A stretch of DNA of 64,000 nt from Thiobacillus sp. 0-1251 (GCA_001899305.1 MKWL01000011.1:124001-188000), one strand, 5' to 3'. Positions 1 to 8,170 are shown, numbered from the stretch's first letter. Notes: generated from the letters alone by a model not told the origin. Numbers and translations are program-made.

Positions 1-285
1 TCCAAGGATCCCGGCTCCGCCAAGAACGGCGGCGCACTGGACTGGTCCGACCGGCGTGCCTTCGTGCCCGAATTCTCCGACGCGCTGGCTGGCCTGAAAA
101 AAGGCGAAATCACCAAAACCCCGGTGAAGACGCAATTCGGCTACCACATCATCCGTCTCGACGATACGCGTACGCCCAAGCTGCCGCCGCTGGATGCCGT
201 GCGGAGTGAAATCGTCAAGCAGCTGCAGCAACAGCGCATCCGCGACGCCATCACGGCAGCGCGCGCCGATGCAAAAATCGAGTAA
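1..285 (+). CDS. Parvulin-type peptidylprolyl isomerase, C-terminal part (5' end cut by window)
   Basis: The reading frame is open from the first base to a TAA at 283-285 and gives about 94 residues. It contains the parvulin signature: an NGGALDW segment, then VPEF, then LKKGEI and a TQFGYHIIRL block. These proteins catalyse cis-trans isomerisation of prolyl bonds and are usually periplasmic folding catalysts (PrsA/SurA/PpiD type). The tail after the domain is short and charged, as in standalone PrsA/NifM-like isomerases. The N-terminus and any signal peptide lie outside the window, so location cannot be judged. A hairpin separates it from hfq. Confidence 0.85.
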   Translation, partial: SKDPGSAKNGGALDWSDRRAFVPEFSDALAGLKKGEITKTPVKTQFGYHIIRLDDTRTPKLPPLDAVRSEIVKQLQQQRIRDAITAARADAKIE

Positions 286-302
286 TCCGCTAATAATATT
301 AA

Positions 303-322
303 ACGGGGCTTCGCCCCGTCTT
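303..322 (+). terminator. Short GC-rich hairpin between the isomerase gene and hfq
   Basis: ACGGGGC (303-309), loop TTC, GCCCCGT (313-319), followed by CTT. The stem is perfect over 7 bp but the T tract is poor, so it may be a weak terminator or a transcript-end stabiliser. Confidence 0.5.
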
Positions 323-342
323 CACCTGATAGGGAGCCGATC

Positions 343-588
343 ATGGCCAGCAAAGAATACAACCACCTGCAAGACGTTTTCCTCAACACCCTGCGCAAGG
401 AACGCATCCCGGTTTCAGTGTTTCTCGTGAACGGGATCAAGCTCATGGGACGAATCGAATCGTTCGACCAGTTTGTGGTACTGCTGAAAGGTCAGGATCA
501 GGCCGCCCAGATGATCTTCAAGCACGCCATCTCGACCATTTCGCCCTCGCGCGAAGTGGTCCTGCCGCAACGCGACGCCGAGGCCTGA
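343..588 (+). CDS. hfq: RNA chaperone Hfq
   Basis: 81 residues with the Sm1 block [20 protein letters not shown] and the Sm2 block ending in MIFKHAIST. Hfq forms a hexameric ring that pairs small RNAs with mRNAs. Proximal-face residues (LQDVFLN, FKHA) and the basic rim (LRKER) are conserved relative to E. coli Hfq. The loop between beta 3 and beta 4 reads [11 protein letters not shown], two residues longer than E. coli LLKNTVSQM, and the C-terminal tail is very short. AGGGA lies 7 nt before the ATG. It stands without the usual hflX neighbour, so it could be a second hfq copy. Confidence 0.93.
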   Translation: MASKEYNHLQDVFLNTLRKERIPVSVFLVNGIKLMGRIESFDQFVVLLKGQDQAAQMIFKHAISTISPSREVVLPQRDAEA

Positions 589-594
589 GTCGCC

Positions 595-2199
595 TTATTC
601 AGTCGGGGCGGCCAGTAGTGCGGCCGCCGTTTGTGCGTTCACCAGGACTGCGCCGCCGCCGCGGTAGGGCTGCTTGTAGCGCGCCGAAACCCCGGTCAAC
701 TGACGGCTATTGTCCAGATACACCACGGCATAGCCTTCCGGATGGGTGGCCAGCCAATGCGCCGCGCTGGCCCCGGTCACTTCGGCCAAGGGCGTTTCCA
801 GCCTGCCGAGAAACTGGTATTGCGCATGGTAGGTCGCGATATTCGCCACCGGCCGTCCTTCATCCTGTACCTGTTTGATCGCCTGTGCCATCGACTTGAC
901 GTCGTACATGGGCTCGATCGAATGCATCGCAGCGATTTGCACCAGCGCCATCAGGGCCGCGCCGAGCAGGGCCAGATTCGGTATCGGCGCCACACCGCGC
1001 CGGCCCGCCACCCACGCGGCAAAAGCCAGCACAATCAGGACCCAACCCGGCCAGGCCGGCGGCAATGCCGTCACCTGACGATGCAAGGCTGCAATATGTC
1101 CTGTGGCAGCCAGGACCAGCACACCCCCAAGCACCGCCGCCAGCAAGGCCGGCAGCCCGACGCGCGCGTCCGCACGTCCCGCCATCAGCCGTGCCGTCAG
1201 CAAGGCGAAAGCGGGAAACAGGGGAACCAGATAATGCGGCTGCTTGCCGCTGATGAAGCAAAAAGCCACGAACACCGGCAGCATCCACGCCAGGCAGAAG
1301 CGAGAACCGCGATCCAGGCCCTCGCGACGCTGCTGGACCAGCGCCTTCCACCAGGCCGGCCAAACGAACCAGGGGAACAGCAACAAGGGCAGCAGGGGCA
1401 CATACCACCAGAACGGCCGCCGGTGCGCGAAGGACTCGACCATGCGGTTGGCGGTCTGACCCCAGAAAATCGCATTGCGATACGCCTCGCCCCCTGAAAA
1501 CCCGGCCGGCAGCGCCCACGCCAGCGCGATGGCCGCGCCCAGCAGTACTGCCATCAGCGTGCCGCCGAACCAGCGTTTCCACTTCAGGCCCGGATTCCAC
1601 CACGGCGTCAGCGCAACGACGGGCAGCAGATGCAGCAGGATGACCGGTCCCTTGGTCAGTACGCCCAGGCCGATCGCCACCCCCAGCATGACAAAGCCGC
1701 GGCGCTTTCCATCGGTGGCCGCCAACACGCCGTGGAGACCAATCAGTACCCAGAAGGTCAGCATCACGTCGAACATGACCGATGTGGAAAAGACGATCCA
1801 CAGCAAGGCGCTCACCAGCACCAGTGCGGCCCGTCCGCCGAGGCTTGCATGCTGGGGCCATAGGCGGGGGGCAAGTCGATAGGTCAGGAACAGTCCGCCG
1901 GCAGAAAACAAGGGGAGCACCAAGCGCGGCCACCAGTTATTGACGCCAAACAGCGCCCAGCCGGCCTGGAACATCCAGAACATGAACGGCGGCTTGTCGC
2001 TGTAGGGTGCGCCATTCTTGAACGGCACCAGAAAATCGCCGCGCAGCCACATCTCCCACGCTGCGCTGACGTAGCGCGTCTCGTCGATCGGGGTCAGGGG
2101 GCGTGTCAGAATCGCCACCGCAGCCAAGGCTGCCAGCAGCAGCAGGCTGAACAGCAACAGGTTGCGTCCGGAGAGATCAGATGTGCGTTGTGGATTCAT
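595..2199 (-). CDS. Glycosyltransferase family 39 (ArnT-like) integral membrane protein
   Basis: About 534 residues with many hydrophobic segments. The N-terminal loop motif TPIDETRYVSAAWEMW carries the Asp-Glu pair typical of GT39/GT83 ArnT-type enzymes, followed by YSDKPPFMFW. Such enzymes use a polyprenyl-phosphate sugar donor on the periplasmic side of the inner membrane to modify lipid A or other glycans. The frame stays open to 2229, but that start would overlap the upstream gene by 53 nt; the ATG at 2199 leaves 23 nt of overlap and begins MNPQRTS. It is last in a three-gene operon with a GT2 enzyme that could make the lipid-linked donor. Substrate is unknown. Confidence 0.85.
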   Translation of the reverse strand: MNPQRTSDLSGRNLLLFSLLLLAALAAVAILTRPLTPIDETRYVSAAWEMWLRGDFLVPFKNGAPYSDKPPFMFWMFQAGWALFGVNNWWPRLVLPLFSAGGLFLTYRLAPRLWPQHASLGGRAALVLVSALLWIVFSTSVMFDVMLTFWVLIGLHGVLAATDGKRRGFVMLGVAIGLGVLTKGPVILLHLLPVVALTPWWNPGLKWKRWFGGTLMAVLLGAAIALAWALPAGFSGGEAYRNAIFWGQTANRMVESFAHRRPFWWYVPLLPLLLFPWFVWPAWWKALVQQRREGLDRGSRFCLAWMLPVFVAFCFISGKQPHYLVPLFPAFALLTARLMAGRADARVGLPALLAAVLGGVLVLAATGHIAALHRQVTALPPAWPGWVLIVLAFAAWVAGRRGVAPIPNLALLGAALMALVQIAAMHSIEPMYDVKSMAQAIKQVQDEGRPVANIATYHAQYQFLGRLETPLAEVTGASAAHWLATHPEGYAVVYLDNSRQLTGVSARYKQPYRGGGAVLVNAQTAAALLAAPTE

Positions 2200-2893
2200 G
2201 GGCATCGATATTTTCGTCCAGTGCCGCATCGATCTGCGCGTCGAGGCTCTGGCCGTGGCGGAAATGTCTATACAGGTAGGCGCCCAGCGCGCCCGAGATC
2301 AGGAACAGACCAATGGCGAGCGCGAGTTTCAGGGCCGGCGCGAGGTGGACGCCGCTGCCGACCAGTGCGAACACCAGCGTTTGCGGCAGATAGCCGAGCA
2401 GCGTGCCGGCGAAGAAATGTATGGGGCGGATGCTGGAAATCCCCGCCGCCAGGTTGGTCAGCAGATTGTTGCCCACCGGCAGCAGGCGGACCAGCACCGT
2501 CATGGCAAACGGATGGTCGTGTATGAAGCGGTCGAAGCGCCCGGCGCGCTCGCCCAGCCGCGCACGCAGCAGTCCTTTGCCGAACAGGCGTGCATAGCCG
2601 AAGCTCAGCATGCAGCCCAGAAGTGCGGCCAGCGCGCCGAGCAGGGTGCCCAGCCCAATGCTGAAGGCATAGCCGCCGAGAAAGGCAATGATCTGGCGCG
2701 GCAGGCCGATGGCTGTAAAAATCCCGCCCATCAGCAGGAACAGCAGCGCCCCATTGATGCCATGCCCGCGCACCCGCGCATCGATCCAGGTTTCGTTGAT
2801 GCTGTTGCCGAGATCGCTTGACTCGAACAGGTAGCCCAACAGCGCCAGGCTCAATATCAGCGCCAGGCCTTTGACGATGACGCGCGCCCTCAT
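2177..2893 (-). CDS. TVP38/TMEM64 (VTT/DedA-like) membrane protein
   Basis: 238 residues with a hydrophobic N-terminus and the VTT core: LPRQIIAFLGGYAFSIGLGT, then a long hydrophobic stretch, then VRLLPVGNNLLTNLAAG and a GYLPQTLVF segment. VTT-domain proteins sit in the inner membrane; several DedA relatives flip or recycle phospholipids or undecaprenyl phosphate. Its ATG directly follows the TAA of the GT2 gene (TAAATG), so translation is likely coupled. Between a donor-making GT2 and a lipid-sugar-using GT39, a lipid-carrier transport role is plausible but inferred. Confidence 0.82.
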   Translation of the reverse strand: MRARVIVKGLALILSLALLGYLFESSDLGNSINETWIDARVRGHGINGALLFLLMGGIFTAIGLPRQIIAFLGGYAFSIGLGTLLGALAALLGCMLSFGYARLFGKGLLRARLGERAGRFDRFIHDHPFAMTVLVRLLPVGNNLLTNLAAGISSIRPIHFFAGTLLGYLPQTLVFALVGSGVHLAPALKLALAIGLFLISGALGAYLYRHFRHGQSLDAQIDAALDENIDAHESTTHI

Positions 2894-3643
2894 TTACAGA
2901 TCGGAATCGGACTCGATGACCGGCAGACGCACCCTGCGCTGCAGCCAGGCCACGCCGAACAGGTCGACGATCCCTACCCACAGCCGGTTGTGCACGCCGT
3001 ACTTGGAACTGCCGCGCTCGCGCGCACGATGATGGACCGGAACCGATACCACTGCGCCGCCATTGCGCATCACCAATGCCGGCAGGAAGCGGTGCATATG
3101 GTCGAAATTGGGGAGCTGCAGGAAGGTCTGGCGGGCAAATACCTTGAGGCCACAGCCGGTATCCGGGGTATTGTCCTTCAGCATGCGCGAGCGTACGCCA
3201 TTGGCGATTTTCGACGACAGCCTGCGCAGGAAGGTGTCGTTGCGGCGGGCTCGCCAACCTGCCAGAAGTTCCAGATTAGGCGGTTGTGCCGGATCGGCCA
3301 GCCGGGCCAGCAAGGCGGGAATGTCGGCAGGGTCGTTCTGCCCGTCCCCGTCGAGCGTCGCGATCCACTCATGGCGCGCTGCAGTCACGCCCGTCGTCAC
3401 GGCCCGGCTCTGCCCGCACGAACTGCGATGCCGAATCACCCGCAGCATGGGAAATTCGGTTTTCAGCGCATCCAGTCGTGCCTGCGTGGCATCGGTACTG
3501 CCATCGTTGACATAGATGATTTCAAATGTCGTGTTTCCGGACAGCGCCGCCGCGATTTCGCGCACCAGCGGTTCGACGTTGTCCTGTTCGTTCTTGACGG
3601 GAACGACTACGGAAAGCCTGCCATGGTAGGCGTATTTGGGCAT
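2894..3643 (-). CDS. Glycosyltransferase family 2 (DPM1/ArnC-like)
   Basis: 249 residues. The GT-A fold is marked by LSVVVPVKNEQDN at the N-terminus, IIYVNDGSTDAT, and the metal-binding region ATLDGDGQNDPADIP, where the DGDGQ/DP motif is typical of dolichyl- or undecaprenyl-phosphate sugar transferases. No C-terminal membrane helices are evident, unlike E. coli ArnC, so it resembles soluble DPM1-type enzymes. It is first in the operon GT2-VTT-GT39 and probably loads a sugar onto a polyprenyl phosphate for the GT39 enzyme. Confidence 0.88.
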   Translation of the reverse strand: MPKYAYHGRLSVVVPVKNEQDNVEPLVREIAAALSGNTTFEIIYVNDGSTDATQARLDALKTEFPMLRVIRHRSSCGQSRAVTTGVTAARHEWIATLDGDGQNDPADIPALLARLADPAQPPNLELLAGWRARRNDTFLRRLSSKIANGVRSRMLKDNTPDTGCGLKVFARQTFLQLPNFDHMHRFLPALVMRNGGAVVSVPVHHRARERGSSKYGVHNRLWVGIVDLFGVAWLQRRVRLPVIESDSDL

Positions 3644-3854
3644 TGCTGTATTTATAAGGGTCGCTTAGTGTTGGCGGCGCAAGGAGATATCTCCAGGCTG
3701 GGCCGCATCGACAGGCTTCCGAAGCTTGAAATTTCAGAAGCTTGGCATTCTAATTTATTTTCAACGCCGCGTATGCTCCGGACACCCCGGCATGCCCACC
3801 CCTTGCGCCGGCCTCTGATCCCTTCTGCCGGGATCCGAAGAACAGCCAGACAGG

Positions 3855-3881
3855 TGTCGATTTTCCCCGGCCTGCTTCGTC
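3855..3881 (+). promoter_or_regulatory. Predicted ECF42-type promoter 1
   Basis: TGTCGA (3855-3860), 17 nt, CGTC (3878-3881). The gap between the divergent gene starts (3644-3952) holds this site about 70 nt before the first DGPF gene. The same pattern with the same spacing recurs at 4403 and, with one change, at 5424. ECF42 sigma factors are reported to use a TGTCGA -35 and a CGA/TC -10 upstream of DGPF genes, and an ECF42-type gene lies at 6786-8099. Confidence 0.75.
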
Positions 3882-3952
3882 GTAGTGATGAAGGACCTGC
3901 GCTGACCTCAGACTATGGTCCGATTCCCACCCGAAACAACCAGGAGAAACCC

Positions 3953-4372
3953 ATGCGATTCATGATCATCGTCAAAGCCACCGCCGAATCCGAAACAGCA
4001 GCGCGCCCGGCTCCCGACGAAGCCCTGCTGGCCGAAATGGCCGATTACCACGAGAAACTGGCCAAGGCCGGCGTGCTGCTCGATGCGTCCGGCCTTAAGC
4101 CAAGCGCGCAAGGCTGGCGCATCCGCTATGACGGCGAGACGCGTAGCGTGCTCGACGGCCCATTCACCGAGACCAAGGAACTGATCGCGGGTTATACGCT
4201 GATCCAGGTGAAGACACGCGAAGAAGGCCTGGAATGGGCGCGCCGATTCCCCAATCCGGTCGGTGCGGGCAGGCCGGCAGAAATCGAAGTACGGCAATTG
4301 TACGAACTGGATGACTTCGCGCCGTCGGCCGCGATCGAGCGTTTCCGCGACATGGACACGGCCAAACAATAA
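3953..4372 (+). CDS. YciI/DGPF-domain protein
   Basis: 139 residues beginning MRFMIIVKA with the diagnostic DGPFTETKELIAGY segment near the middle and an EVRQLYELDDF tail. DGPF proteins are small alpha/beta-barrel dimers of unclear function and are the hallmark partners of ECF42 sigma factors. The frame extends upstream without a stop, but AGGAGA sits 7 nt before this ATG and an ECF42-like promoter lies upstream, so this start is preferred. First of six small genes preceding the sigma gene. Confidence 0.88.
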   Translation: MRFMIIVKATAESETAARPAPDEALLAEMADYHEKLAKAGVLLDASGLKPSAQGWRIRYDGETRSVLDGPFTETKELIAGYTLIQVKTREEGLEWARRFPNPVGAGRPAEIEVRQLYELDDFAPSAAIERFRDMDTAKQ

Positions 4373-4402
4373 CGACACCCCTGGACACCGCCAGCGGCAA
4401 TC

Positions 4403-4429
4403 TGTCGATTTGGCAGCACGCCATTCGTC
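4403..4429 (+). promoter_or_regulatory. Predicted ECF42-type promoter 2
   Basis: TGTCGA (4403-4408), 17 nt, CGTC (4426-4429), in the 120-nt gap before the VOC gene at 4493. Spacing is identical to the site at 3855. Confidence 0.75.
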
Positions 4430-4492
4430 GTACGAAGTGAAGCGCCGGATCGGAATCGTTTCCGTTCCCCTCAATCTGACAGGAGAAAGAAC

Positions 4493-4960
4493 ATGAGCCC
4501 CACCCAAGCAAGCCCCATCCCGAATGGCATGCATACAATCACCCCTCACCTGGTGTGCCGCGGTGCCGCCGATGCCATCGCGTTTTACGGCAAGGCTTTC
4601 GGCGCCGTCGAACTGGCTCGGCTACCCGGCCCGGAAGGCAAACTCATGCATGCGATGATACGCATCGGCGATTCCAACCTCATGCTGGTCGACGAATTTC
4701 CCGACTGCGGCTCGCTGGGGCCGCAACCCGGCCAAAGCTCACCCGTGACGATCCATCTCTATGTCACGGATGTCGACGCAACGTTCGAACGCGCCGTCGC
4801 CGCCGGTGCCAAAGTCACGATGCCGGTCGACGACATGTTCTGGGGCGACCGCTACGGCAGGATCGAAGATCCCTTCGGACACCAGTGGTCGATCGCCACC
4901 CATACCCGCGACCTCAGTCCGCAGGAAATCCAGGCTGCGGTTGCGGCACTCGGTCGCTGA
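4493..4960 (+). CDS. VOC-superfamily protein (glyoxalase/PhnB-like)
   Basis: 155 residues: ITPHLVCRGAADAIAFYGKAFGAVE at the start, IHLYVTDVDATFERAVAAGA in the middle and GDRYGRIEDPFGHQWSIATH near the end. This is the paired beta-alpha-beta-beta-beta pattern of PhnB-like vicinal-oxygen-chelate proteins. The metal ligands expected in true glyoxalase I are not all clear, so the substrate is unknown. GGAGA lies just before the ATG. It has its own ECF42-like promoter and is probably part of the ECF42 response. Confidence 0.87.
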   Translation: MSPTQASPIPNGMHTITPHLVCRGAADAIAFYGKAFGAVELARLPGPEGKLMHAMIRIGDSNLMLVDEFPDCGSLGPQPGQSSPVTIHLYVTDVDATFERAVAAGAKVTMPVDDMFWGDRYGRIEDPFGHQWSIATHTRDLSPQEIQAAVAALGR

Positions 4961-5076
4961 TCAACGCACCCGCATTAGTCGACATGTGGTGGAAAACCCT
5001 TCCCATATCGTGGTCCGACCCGGCCGCTCACCGGCAAACGGGGAGTCCCCGTGTCGATACCCACCCAGGAGAAACC

Positions 5077-5433
5077 ATGGCATATCTGCTTTTGATCGTC
5101 GAACCGCGCGGACAACGCGATACGCGCACCCAGGAAGAAGCCCGGCAGCTTTATGACGACATGCTGCGCTACGGCCAGGGACTCGCGGCGCGCGGGTTGC
5201 TGCGCGCCAGCGAATCGCTGCGCCCCGACCAACACGGCGTGCGGATCCAGCAACGCGACGGCAAGGCCATTTTGCGCGACGGGCCTTTTGCCGAGGCCAA
5301 GGAGATGGTCGGCGGCTTTTTCCTGATCGACTGCGCCACGCGCGAGGAGGCCATCGCCATCGCCAGCGCGTGCCCTGCTGCGCAATGGGCCACCGTCGAG
5401 GTGCGCGAGGTCGCGCCTTGTTATGTCGGCTAG
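5077..5433 (+). CDS. YciI/DGPF-domain protein
   Basis: 118 residues, MAYLLLIVEPRGQRD at the start and RDGPFAEAKEMVGGFFLIDC in the centre: a second DGPF protein in the same locus, somewhat shorter than the one at 3953. AGGAGA precedes the ATG. No canonical promoter with 17-nt spacing was found directly upstream: TGTCGA at 5052 is too close to the start. It may be transcribed from the promoter at 4403. Its stop overlaps the next predicted promoter. Confidence 0.87.
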   Translation: MAYLLLIVEPRGQRDTRTQEEARQLYDDMLRYGQGLAARGLLRASESLRPDQHGVRIQQRDGKAILRDGPFAEAKEMVGGFFLIDCATREEAIAIASACPAAQWATVEVREVAPCYVG

Positions 5434-5450
5434 GTCACTGGAAAAGCGTA
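5424..5450 (+). promoter_or_regulatory. Predicted ECF42-type promoter 3 (one mismatch)
   Basis: TGTCGG (5424-5429), 17 nt, CGTA (5447-5450). It overlaps the stop codon of the DGPF gene and precedes the VOC gene at 5527 by about 80 nt. Spacing matches the other two sites; the last -35 base and last -10 base differ. Confidence 0.55.
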
Positions 5451-5526
5451 TGCATTACCCATGCCCACCTCCCACGGAGTGCATGTGTCCTTCGCCTGGT
5501 TGAGCGTCCCTGTTTAGGAGAATTCC

Positions 5527-5919
5527 ATGTCCACCCAGATATTCGTCAATCTGCCCGTTGCCGACCTCAGGCGTTCGATCGCTTTCTTCACCCGGCTCGG
5601 CTTCAGTTTCAACGAGCAATTCACCGACGACACAGCAACTTGCATGGTCATCGGCGACAACATCTTCGTCATGCTGCTGGTACGCGATCGCTTCCAGAGC
5701 TTCACGCCCAAGCCGGTATGCGATGCCATGCGACATACGGAAGTGCTGGTCTGCCTGTCGCGCGACAGTCGGGCAGCGGTGGACGCCATGGTACGCACTG
5801 CCGTTGCTGCTGGCGGTTCGACCTACAACGAACCCCAGGACCATGGCTTCATGTACGGCCATGGCTTCCAGGACCCGGATGGGCACATCTGGGAACTGGT
5901 CCACATGCAGCCCGCATAA
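5527..5919 (+). CDS. VOC-superfamily protein (glyoxalase/bleomycin-resistance-like)
   Basis: 130 residues: IFVNLPVADLRRSIAFFTRLGFSF at the N-terminus and GFQDPDGHIWELVHM at the C-terminus, both classic VOC-fold landmarks. This matches the lactoylglutathione-lyase-like group often found with ECF42 genes. TTAGGAGAATTCC gives a strong ribosome site. No substrate can be assigned from sequence. Confidence 0.87.
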   Translation: MSTQIFVNLPVADLRRSIAFFTRLGFSFNEQFTDDTATCMVIGDNIFVMLLVRDRFQSFTPKPVCDAMRHTEVLVCLSRDSRAAVDAMVRTAVAAGGSTYNEPQDHGFMYGHGFQDPDGHIWELVHMQPA

Positions 5920-5932
5920 CAAGGAGATGTCC

Positions 5933-6292
5933 ATGCCCTACGTAGACGGTTTCGTCCTCCCCGTTCCCACCGCCAATCTGGCGGCCTATCGTCGCATGGC
6001 CCGCAAGGCAGGCAAGATATGGCGCGAGCACGGCGCGCTCGAATATATCGAATGCCTTGCCAACGACGTCCAGCCTGGCAAGCACACGTCGTTCCCGCAG
6101 AGCGTGAAGCTCAAGGACGGCGAAACCGTGATATTTGCCTGGATCGTGTACAAATCCCGCAAGGACCGCGACCGCATCAATAAAAAAGTCATGGCCGACC
6201 CGCGCCTGGGCAGCATGATGGATCCGGCGGCCCTGCCCTTCGACGGCGAGCGTATGTTCTGGGGCGGATTCAAGACCCTGATCAGCCTCTGA
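5933..6292 (+). CDS. DUF1428 (YbaA-like) protein
   Basis: 119 residues beginning MPYVDGFVLPVPTANLAAYR, with the family block FPQSVKLKDGETVIFAWIVYKSR and a GERMFWGGF end. DUF1428 proteins are ferredoxin-like-fold proteins of unknown role and recur in ECF42 loci. AAGGAG is 7 nt before the chosen ATG; the frame runs open upstream inside the VOC gene but has no supporting site there. It follows the VOC gene by 13 nt, so they are probably co-transcribed. Confidence 0.85.
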   Translation: MPYVDGFVLPVPTANLAAYRRMARKAGKIWREHGALEYIECLANDVQPGKHTSFPQSVKLKDGETVIFAWIVYKSRKDRDRINKKVMADPRLGSMMDPAALPFDGERMFWGGFKTLISL

Positions 6293-6319
6293 GACCACCA
6301 TGAAGCCCGGGGGAAATCC

Positions 6320-6799
6320 ATGCATACCCTGACGACCTGCCTGTGTTTCAAGGACCAGGCCGAAGAAGCCGTCCAGTTCTACGCGTCGGTTTTCAGTGAA
6401 TTGAAGATCACGGGACTCACGCGCTGTGGCGCCAACGAATTCGGCGGCCCCGCGGGCAGTGTCCGTACCGTGAGTTTCGAACTGTTCGGCCAGACCTGGC
6501 TGGCGGTCAACGGCGGACCGCACTTCGCCTTCAACGATGGCGTCTCCCTCATCGTCAACTGCGACACGCAGGACGAAATCGACCGTCTGTGGGCCGCGCT
6601 CGTGGCCGATGGGGGGGCGCCCGTGCAATGCGGCTGGCTCAAGGACAAATTCGGCCTGCCCTGGCAGATCGTGCCGCGCATATTGGGCGACATGATGAAC
6701 GATCCCGATGCCGACCGCACCAATCGGGCCATGCAGGCGCTGCTGCCGATGACCAAGCTTGATATTGCCGCGCTGAAACAGGCCTATGGGCACGCCTAG
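6320..6799 (+). CDS. VOC-family protein (PhnB / 3-demethylubiquinone methyltransferase-like fold)
   Basis: 159 residues starting MHTLTTCLCFKDQAEEAVQFY, with SFELFGQTWLAVNGGPHFAFNDGVSLIVNC and DKFGLPWQIVPRILGDMM. The WQIVP motif is typical of the PhnB-like group sometimes misnamed 3-demethylubiquinone-9 3-methyltransferase. No methyltransferase fold is present, so that name should not be used. It overlaps the sigma gene start by 14 nt, which suggests translational coupling. Confidence 0.87.
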   Translation: MHTLTTCLCFKDQAEEAVQFYASVFSELKITGLTRCGANEFGGPAGSVRTVSFELFGQTWLAVNGGPHFAFNDGVSLIVNCDTQDEIDRLWAALVADGGAPVQCGWLKDKFGLPWQIVPRILGDMMNDPDADRTNRAMQALLPMTKLDIAALKQAYGHA

Positions 6800-8099
6800 T
6801 CCGGGCAGCGAAGCCGCCCGCACCATCGAGGCGATCTGGCACATCGAAGCGGCCAGGGTCATTGCCAGCGTTGCACGCATGCTGCGCGACGTCGGCCTGG
6901 CCGAGGAGTTTGCGCAGGATGCGCTGGTCGCCGCGCTGGAACACTGGCCGGCGACAGGCGTGCCGGACAATCCCGGCGCCTGGCTGATGACCACCGCCAA
7001 GCGCCGTGCACTCGATCACCTGCGTCACGAGAAGCTGGCCGCGCCGAAACACGAGGCGCTCAGCCGCGAGCTCGACGCACAGCACGCAATGGCTATCGAC
7101 GACTTCAATGACCGGGTCGACGACGCGCTCAGCGACGACGTGGGCGACGACCTGCTGCGCCTGATCTTCACTGCCTGCCACCCCGTGCTTTCGCCCGAAG
7201 CGCGCAGCGCGTTGACACTGCGCATCATGGGCGGTCTCTCCACCGACGAGATCGCACGCGCCTACCTCAAGCCAGAAGCCACCATTGCGCAACGCATCGT
7301 GCGCGCAAAACGCACGCTCGCGGCCGCGCACGTGCCGTTCGAAGTGCCGCGTGGCGCGGAACTGGCGGACCGTCTCGCGTCGGTGATCGAGGTTCTGTAT
7401 CTCATCTTCAACGAAGGCTATTCGGCCACGGCAGGCGACGATTGGGTACGTCCGGCGCTGTGCGAGGAGGCGCTGCGCCTGGGCCGCGTGCTCGCCGGAC
7501 TCATGTCGTCCGAACCGGAAGTTCACGGTCTGGTCGCCCTGATGGAAATTCAGGCTTCGCGGCTTGCCGCGCGCATCGACGCGAAAGGCGAACCCATTCT
7601 GCTGCTCGACCAGGATCGCGCGCGCTGGGACCCTCTGCTCATCCGCCGCGGCCTGGCCGCGCTTGAGCACGCCGAATCCCAGCCTGGTCCGCTGGGCCCC
7701 TATACCCTGCAAGCGGCCATTGCGGCTTGCCACGCGCGTGCCGCCACCGCCGACGTCACCGACTGGGCACGTATTGCCGCCCTCTATGACGCGCTCGCCC
7801 AGGTTGCCCCCTCGCCGGTCGTCACGCTCAATCGCGCCGTGGCGGTGGCCATGGCCTTTGGTCCCGTAGCCGGGCTGGAAATCGTGGACACCTTGCTTGG
7901 CGAACCCAGCCTGGAAAATTACCATCTGCTGCCGAGCGTACGCGGCGATCTGCTGGCCCGCCTGGACCGCATCGCCGAAGCCCGTGCCGAGTTCGAACGC
8001 GCCGCCACCCTCACCCGCAACGCGCGTGAACGTGCGCTGCTGCTTGCCCGGGCTGCCGCATGCACCCGCGGTCGCCAGCCGGGAGCCGTCGACACCTAG
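6786..8099 (+). CDS. ECF42-type RNA polymerase sigma factor with C-terminal TPR-like extension
   Basis: 437 residues. Residues about 20-80 form region 2 (LAEEFAQDALVAALEHW, NPGAWLMTTAKRRALDHLRH). Residues about 125-180 form region 4 (LSPEARSALTLRIMGGLSTDEIA, IAQRIVRAKRTL). From about 200 to the end is the large helical extension typical of ECF42, including FNEGYSATAGDDW and a LLPSVRGDLLARLDRIAEARAEFERA repeat-like helix pair. No anti-sigma factor gene is adjacent, as is usual for this group, where the extension is thought to control activity. Three matching promoter motifs upstream suggest it drives the adjacent DGPF/VOC genes. Confidence 0.93.
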   Translation: MGTPSPGSEAARTIEAIWHIEAARVIASVARMLRDVGLAEEFAQDALVAALEHWPATGVPDNPGAWLMTTAKRRALDHLRHEKLAAPKHEALSRELDAQHAMAIDDFNDRVDDALSDDVGDDLLRLIFTACHPVLSPEARSALTLRIMGGLSTDEIARAYLKPEATIAQRIVRAKRTLAAAHVPFEVPRGAELADRLASVIEVLYLIFNEGYSATAGDDWVRPALCEEALRLGRVLAGLMSSEPEVHGLVALMEIQASRLAARIDAKGEPILLLDQDRARWDPLLIRRGLAALEHAESQPGPLGPYTLQAAIAACHARAATADVTDWARIAALYDALAQVAPSPVVTLNRAVAVAMAFGPVAGLEIVDTLLGEPSLENYHLLPSVRGDLLARLDRIAEARAEFERAATLTRNARERALLLARAAACTRGRQPGAVDT

Positions 8100-8156
8100 G
8101 TCATACGGTCTCTGTCGCTGATTAAGGGAAGCTGATAGGGGAAATGAAGGGAATGC

Positions 8157-8170
8157 TGGCGGAGAGGGGG
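8157..8170. repeat. Distal attachment repeat of element 1
   Basis: TGGCGGAGAGGGGG is identical to the tRNA-Ser 3' end at 18101-18114, including the encoded CCA on the minus strand. It is also one arm of a local inverted repeat: TGGCGGA (8157-8163) against TCCGCCA (8176-8182). Confidence 0.75.

Noticed and set aside
2200-2229. Upstream start for the GT39 gene
   Set aside because: It would overlap the VTT gene by 53 nt with no ribosome site; ATG at 2199 is more usual, though not proven.
3720-3750. AAGCTT-containing near-palindrome in the GT2/DGPF gap
   Set aside because: Imperfect symmetry and no matching regulator; could be chance in a short AT-rich patch.
4977-5012. AGTCGA upstream of the second DGPF gene considered as an ECF42 promoter
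   Set aside because: The nearest CGT is 26 nt away, so the spacing does not fit the other three sites.
5052-5057. TGTCGA considered as an ECF42 -35 element
   Set aside because: With 17-nt spacing the -10 would fall on the start codon at 5077 and does not match CGTC.
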